In this document: piece by piece, positions 59,993-64,000 of the stretch
How the letters are laid out: each line of letters begins with the position of its first letter
Position numbering within the stretch: the first letter of the stretch is position 1
Position numbers and translations under genes: made by a program
NCBI RefSeq assembly: GCF_902859595.1
Contig: NZ_CADIJQ010000008.1
Span: 1 to 64,000 of the forward strand
Reading direction: 5' to 3'
Origin: Achromobacter kerstersii
GTDB lineage: Bacteria > Pseudomonadota > Gammaproteobacteria > Burkholderiales > Burkholderiaceae_B
DNA length: 64,000 nt
Notes under the pieces: generated by a model
Seen by the model: the letters and a program-made list of their open reading frames with translations, nothing else
Told to the model about the DNA's origin: nothing
Databases searched by the model: none

Positions 59993-60020
59993 TTTATATT
60001 GATTGATCATTCAATATAAA
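59993..60020. promoter_or_regulatory. BetI operator between betI and betT
   Basis: A 28-bp palindrome with perfect 10-bp arms (TTTATATTGA / TCAATATAAA) and only one mismatched pair in the centre TTGATCAT. It lies in the divergent gap and contains TATATT and TATAAA boxes that could be the -10 elements. BetI of other bacteria binds a similar site (family knowledge). Confidence 0.85.
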
Positions 60021-60066
60021 ACCGGTAAGGTCCGCCAAACGACGGCGGAAGATGCATCGGAACACG

Positions 60067-60186
60067 CGGCAGCCCACGCAGCAGCCGATGCAGCAGCCCA
60101 TGCAGCAACCCATGCGGCAGGCCATGCAGCAACCCATGCACCAGCCCATGCGGCAGAACAATCAGCAGAACATTCAGCAGCGCCCG
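60067..60186. repeat. 12-bp tandem repeat array in front of betT
   Basis: Ten 12-bp units in a row with consensus CAGCAGCCCATG. The central units are closest; the first unit and the last three diverge. The array fills much of the 230 bp between the BetI operator and the chosen betT start. In the betT frame it would encode Ala/His-rich repeats; in another frame Gln-Gln-Pro-Met repeats. Confidence 0.9.
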
Positions 60187-60251
60187 CCGCAGCACACAAC
60201 GAACGACCACAATGCAGCACCCAGGCAGTACCACCAGACGGGGAGACGGCG

Positions 60252-61838
60252 GTGCAACAAGACGGGGACAGCACGACGCAACAACCAGGGGCCGCGCCAG
60301 CCAGGCGCGTGTGGCTCGCGCACACGAACCCCGTCGTTTTCCTGAGCGCTTCAGGCGCCGTGCTGCTGATCGGCGCCCTGCTCATCACCTACCCCGATGC
60401 CTCGCAGGCTTGGCTGGAGACGGCTCAGTGGTTTGTGGCGGCGCACTTCGGCTGGTACTACATGCTGGCGATGGCGGCGAGCGTGGGCTTCGCGCTCTGG
60501 CTCGCGTTATCCCGCCACGGCGCGCTGCGCTTGGGCGATGACGACGAGTCCCCGGAATTCAGCTATCTATCGTGGGTGTCGATGCTGTTTTCTTCCGGCA
60601 TCGGCATCGCGCTGGTGTACTACGGCGTGTACGAACCCCTGGACCATTTCCTGCTGCCGCCAACCGGCGCGGGCGGCACCACGGAAGCCGCGCGCAATTC
60701 GCTGACGTTGACGTTTCTGCACTGGGGCATTCACGGCTGGACGCTGTACGCGCTGACCGCAACGGCGCTGGCGTACTTCGCGTATCGGCGCAACCTGCCG
60801 CTAGCGCTGCGCTCGCCGTTGCAGGGCTTGCTGAACCGGCCGCTGCCCAAAAGCGTAGGGCATGCCGTGGATGGCTTTGGCGTGCTGGCCACCATCGTGT
60901 CCATGGTGACGAACCTGGGGCTGGGCGCATTGCTGCTGCACGCCGGGCTGACGTACCTGCTGGGCGTACCCAATACGGCGGCAGTGCAGGCGCCCATCGT
61001 GATCATCATGATGGCCGTGGCCACGGGCGCGGCGGCGCTCGGCATCAAGCGCGGCATTGCCGTGCTATCCAACATCAACACCTATCTGATGGGCTTCCTG
61101 CTGCTGTTCATCTTCCTGGCCGGCCCGACCCGCTTGCTGCTGGACGCGCTGGTGCAAAACCTGGGCGACTACCTGAACGCTTTCCTGGGCAAAAGCTTCG
61201 ACCTGTATCTGTATGACCTCAAAGCCGAGCGCTGGACCAGTTCCTGGACGATCTTCTACTGGGCGTGGTGGATCGGCTGGGCGCCGTTTGTGGGCATGTT
61301 CATCGCGCGCATCTCACGCGGGCGCCGCATTCGCGAATTGATCTTCGGCGTGATGCTGGTGCCGCTGGGCTACACGCTGGCGTGGCTGTCCATCTTCGGC
61401 AATACCGCCATTGATCTGGTGATGAACCAAGGCGCGGCGGCCCTGGGCGACGCCGCCATGACCAACCCGCCGATGGCGTTCTACAAGCTGATGGAATATT
61501 TGCCCATGACGAACCTGGTCGCCGCGGTGGGCGTCGTGATGTCGTTCATGCTGTTTCTGACGCCGGTGGACTCAGGCACGCTGATGATCGCCAACCTGTC
61601 GGCGCGCGACGCCGACGCCGGACGCGACGCACCCATCTGGCTGCGCATCTTCTGGGCGGTGCTGACAACAATGCTGGGAATTGGCCTGCTGCTGGCGGGA
61701 AACTTCAATGCCATGCAGACCGCGGTGGTGCTCTGCGGCCTGCCGTTTTCAGTGGTGTTGCTGTGCTACATGGCGAGCCTGTACCGGTCGCTCGCGCGCG
61801 ACAACCCTGAACCACGCAGCCAGCCCGCCGTGCGCTGA
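60252..61838 (+). CDS. betT: Choline transporter, BCCT family
   Basis: Sodium- or proton-coupled choline importer, 528 residues with 12 predicted helices. The BCCT signature appears as WTIFYWAWWIGWAPFVGMFIARISRG, spread over about residues 332-357. Start chosen at the GTG at 60252, which has GGGGAG six bases upstream. An in-frame TTG at 60003 lies inside the BetI operator, probably ahead of the transcription start, and would add an 83-residue Ala/His repeat extension. No in-frame ATG exists in this region. It supplies choline for BetA and BetB. Confidence 0.88.
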   Translation: MQQDGDSTTQQPGAAPARRVWLAHTNPVVFLSASGAVLLIGALLITYPDASQAWLETAQWFVAAHFGWYYMLAMAASVGFALWLALSRHGALRLGDDDESPEFSYLSWVSMLFSSGIGIALVYYGVYEPLDHFLLPPTGAGGTTEAARNSLTLTFLHWGIHGWTLYALTATALAYFAYRRNLPLALRSPLQGLLNRPLPKSVGHAVDGFGVLATIVSMVTNLGLGALLLHAGLTYLLGVPNTAAVQAPIVIIMMAVATGAAALGIKRGIAVLSNINTYLMGFLLLFIFLAGPTRLLLDALVQNLGDYLNAFLGKSFDLYLYDLKAERWTSSWTIFYWAWWIGWAPFVGMFIARISRGRRIRELIFGVMLVPLGYTLAWLSIFGNTAIDLVMNQGAAALGDAAMTNPPMAFYKLMEYLPMTNLVAAVGVVMSFMLFLTPVDSGTLMIANLSARDADAGRDAPIWLRIFWAVLTTMLGIGLLLAGNFNAMQTAVVLCGLPFSVVLLCYMASLYRSLARDNPEPRSQPAVR

Positions 61839-61860
61839 CGGCGGGCGCTCAGGGCCGACA

Positions 61861-61894
61861 CGATCAGCGCTGATTCACGATCAGCGCTGATTCA
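61861..61894. repeat. 17-bp direct duplication at the lolB stop
   Basis: CGATCAGCGCTGATTCA occurs twice without spacing (61861-61877 and 61878-61894). The lolB stop codon lies in the right copy, and the left copy repeats the final codons beyond it. It contains the small palindrome TCAGCGCTGA. Confidence 0.85.
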
Positions 61895-62471
61895 CGACCA
61901 GCCGCACCATGATGCGGCGGCCCGGCTCCTGGCGTTGCAGAACCAGCAGCTGCGGGCCCTTCGTGTCATAGCGCGACAGGTTGGCTTGCCAGCCACCTTG
62001 CTCGAAGGCCGTGGGGCGGCCCAGGTCATCACGCTTGATCTCTGTGGCTTCCGGGTCAGCCGGCAGCTTGCCGCGCAGCCAGTCGCGCAGGCCGGATACC
62101 GGCATGCTGCTGCCCAGCGCGTCTTCCGCCAGCGCGTCGGGGTTATCGGCCGTCAGGCGCGTGCCGTCGGCCTTGGTCAGGCTGGCCGAACCGGGCTGGC
62201 CTTCGACGCGGGCTTCGGTAGAACCCAAGGGGTTGGTCAGGTCCAGCACATAGCGCCGGCCATCGTCCGACCACGAAAAGCCGCCCTGCACGGCGTTCTG
62301 CTTGCCGCTTTCTTCATTCACCGTGATGGCGAAGCGGCCGATGCGCGAAAACGCATCGGCGCTGGCGCCTTCAATCGGTTTGGGCGTGGTGGTGCAGGCG
62401 GCCAGGGCCATGGCCAACATCGCCATCAGCGCCCAGCGCAGCCACGCTGCCGCGCCCGCCATGCGTTGCAC
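61881..62471 (-). CDS. lolB: Outer-membrane lipoprotein LolB
   Basis: Receives lipoproteins from LolA and inserts them into the outer membrane; about 196 residues. A signal sequence with lipobox LAAC is followed by TTTPKPIEGASADAFSRIGRFAITV. The segment FSWSDDGRRYVLDLTNPLGS is typical of the LolB/LolA barrel. The start is probably GTG at 62471, with GAGG six bases upstream; ATG at 62462 is the alternative. It lies just downstream of the TPR gene. Confidence 0.9.
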   Translation of the reverse strand: MQRMAGAAAWLRWALMAMLAMALAACTTTPKPIEGASADAFSRIGRFAITVNEESGKQNAVQGGFSWSDDGRRYVLDLTNPLGSTEARVEGQPGSASLTKADGTRLTADNPDALAEDALGSSMPVSGLRDWLRGKLPADPEATEIKRDDLGRPTAFEQGGWQANLSRYDTKGPQLLVLQRQEPGRRIMVRLVVNQR

Positions 62472-62479
62472 TACTGCCC

Positions 62480-64000
62480 TCACAGACGAACTCCCAGACG
62501 CTTGACGACGTCCTGGACGGTCTTGTTCTTGGGATCTTTCATGAGCGCGGCGCGCAGCAGCTCGGTGGCCTGATCGCGCTTGCCCTGGGACCACAGCACT
62601 TCGGCCAGGTGGGCGGCGATATCGGCTTCCGGACGCACGCTGTAGGCGCGGCGCAGGTATTCCGCCGCGGACTCCGATTCGCCCATGCGGTACTTGACCC
62701 AGCCCATGCTGTCCAGAATGAACGGGTCATTGGGCGACAGTTCCAACGCCTGGGTGATCAGGTCCAGCGCTTCGGGCAGGCGCTGATTGTGGTCAGCCAG
62801 CGTGTAGCCCAGCGCGTTATAGGCATGCGCGTGGTCCGGGTCCAGCGCAATGACCTGACGCAGCATGCGTTCAAGATCGGCCAGACGGTTCTGGCGTTCG
62901 TACAGCATCGCCAGTTCGTATTTGATTTCGACCGTGTCCGGCAGCGCCTGGTCGGCGGCTTCCAGCGTGGTCACGGCTTGCCCCACGCGGTCGGCGTCGC
63001 GCAGGATCTGCGCCTTGGTCAGCACGCCCAGCGTGCGTTCTTCTTCATCCTGCGGGCCTGCGGAATCAATCATGGCCAGCGCGTCGTCGACGCGGCCGCT
63101 CTTGGCGCGCAGCGCAGCCTGACGCATGCGCACGGAATAGCGCAGGGTCGGGTCGTCGATACGGCCAAGTTCATTGATGGCTTCGTCGTAGTGGCCCTGG
63201 TCTTCAGCGATGCGCGACAACAGCACATGCGCGTCGGCGGCGGCGGCCCCCGCGTCGGTTGCGCCCGGCACCGTGGCGCGCTGGCGTTGCTGCTGCACAT
63301 CCAGATATTGCTGAAGCAGCGTCTTCGCCTGCGGCAACTGGCCCGCCTTGTAGGCCAGCTGGGCCTGCATGAAGAGCAGGTCGAAATCTTCCGGCGAGCG
63401 GCGGGCCATGGCCTGCAATTCGGCCAGCGCGCCGTTGTAGTCGCCGCTGTCGGCCAGTTGGCCGGCCAGCATCAGGCGAACCTTGCGGGCGCTGGGATTG
63501 CGGTTGATATAGGCGCGGGCTTCGGTTTGTGCGCGTTGGGGGTCGACCTTCGAGCCATATTCCAGCACGCGCTGGGCGGCGGGTTCGGACTTGGGGTCTG
63601 CCGCCAGCGCCGCGCGGGATTCCTGCGCCGCGCGCTCGTAGTCGCCCGCGGCCGAGGCCACGTCGGCTAGCGCCAGATGGGCGGCAGGCAGCTTGCGCAC
63701 GCTATCGCTCAAGGATTCGTCCAGGATGCGCAGCGCCAGACGGCGGTCGTTCAGGCGGCTCAACACGGCCAAGGCCTGGCCGATGGCGGCCGGCTTGTCG
63801 CGCGAAGCGTCGATACGGTTGCGCAACGCTTGAGCCAGGCCCTTGGTCTGCCCGTTGGCGGCGGCCAGCGCCAGCTCGGTGGAGCTGGCCTCGACGTCGT
63901 TGGGAGACAGGCGCGCCCAGACCCGGGCCGCGTCCAGCGCGCCGGGCAGGTTGCCGCCCGCGAGCTGGAATTCCAGGCCGCGACGGGCCAGGCGGGGGTC
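62480..64000 (-). CDS. TPR repeat protein (partial, 5' end outside window)
   Basis: The frame is open from the window edge to the stop at 62480, giving the C-terminal 506 residues. Repeated helical units are visible, for example HAYNALGYTLADHNQRLPEALDLI and DPFILDSMGWVKYRMGESESAAEYLRRAYSVRPE, in the last third. These are standard tetratricopeptide repeats. Such a protein next to lolB is common in betaproteobacteria and is usually an exported or lipid-anchored factor, but its N-terminus cannot be seen here. It probably co-transcribes with lolB, 8 bp downstream. Confidence 0.88.
   Translation of the reverse strand, partial: DPRLARRGLEFQLAGGNLPGALDAARVWARLSPNDVEASSTELALAAANGQTKGLAQALRNRIDASRDKPAAIGQALAVLSRLNDRRLALRILDESLSDSVRKLPAAHLALADVASAAGDYERAAQESRAALAADPKSEPAAQRVLEYGSKVDPQRAQTEARAYINRNPSARKVRLMLAGQLADSGDYNGALAELQAMARRSPEDFDLLFMQAQLAYKAGQLPQAKTLLQQYLDVQQQRQRATVPGATDAGAAAADAHVLLSRIAEDQGHYDEAINELGRIDDPTLRYSVRMRQAALRAKSGRVDDALAMIDSAGPQDEEERTLGVLTKAQILRDADRVGQAVTTLEAADQALPDTVEIKYELAMLYERQNRLADLERMLRQVIALDPDHAHAYNALGYTLADHNQRLPEALDLITQALELSPNDPFILDSMGWVKYRMGESESAAEYLRRAYSVRPEADIAAHLAEVLWSQGKRDQATELLRAALMKDPKNKTVQDVVKRLGVRL

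Noticed and set aside
60067..60186. The betT leader array as a CRISPR
   Set aside because: Units are 12 bp, contiguous and without unique spacers.

Overview
The window is high-GC, densely coded DNA from a betaproteobacterium, most like Achromobacter/Bordetella (Alcaligenaceae). This rests on protein character and on housekeeping gene order (TPR protein, lolB, ispE, tRNA-Gln, prs, rplY, pth, ychF). The species call is inference from the sequence alone.

Region 1 (1-6920): the tail of an IS3-type transposase and about 500 bp of repeat-rich non-coding DNA precede nbaC and nbaD. These two genes perform consecutive steps of 3-hydroxyanthranilate breakdown. They are followed by a complete five-gene branched-chain-amino-acid-type ABC transporter on the same strand. 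Region 2 (6986-17046, minus strand): a nine-gene sugar-acid block holds a FadR-type regulator, a TRAP transporter (dctP, dctQ, dctM), an SDR dehydrogenase, an FAH-family hydrolase, a UxaA-family dehydratase, a mannitol-dehydrogenase-family reductase and an Ldh2-family dehydrogenase. Together they suggest import, dehydration, oxidation and hydrolytic C-C cleavage. Region 3 (17235-25389): housekeeping genes dgkA, ndh, pyrF, pncC, pgpA, thiL, nusB, ribH, ribBX-like and a HAD phosphatase.

Region 4 (25403-34487): an IclR regulator beside a phnDCEE phosphonate-type transporter with a striking five-box operator, a CYTH-CHAD protein, a small lipoprotein and a secreted phospholipase C. Region 5 (34498-41834): a 22-bp tandem repeat array, divergent ftsY/rsmD, coaD, a ferredoxin, a BenE-type transporter, a MOSC_N-only protein and an AsmA protein. 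Region 6 (42196-50213): a MarR-linked drug exporter and a complete Csu-type chaperone-usher pilus operon.

Region 7 (50531-64000): ychF, a CPBP protease, pth, rplY, prs, tRNA-Gln and ispE. The conserved run is then split by a choline-to-betaine cluster (betA, betB, betI, divergent betT) and resumes with lolB and a TPR protein that runs off the end. The most interesting regulatory features are a 12-bp repeat array in front of betT, a consensus promoter for tRNA-Gln inside ispE, an attenuator-like terminator touching the rplY ribosome site, and ispE placed directly downstream of betIBA. No CRISPR array, rRNA or prophage was seen.
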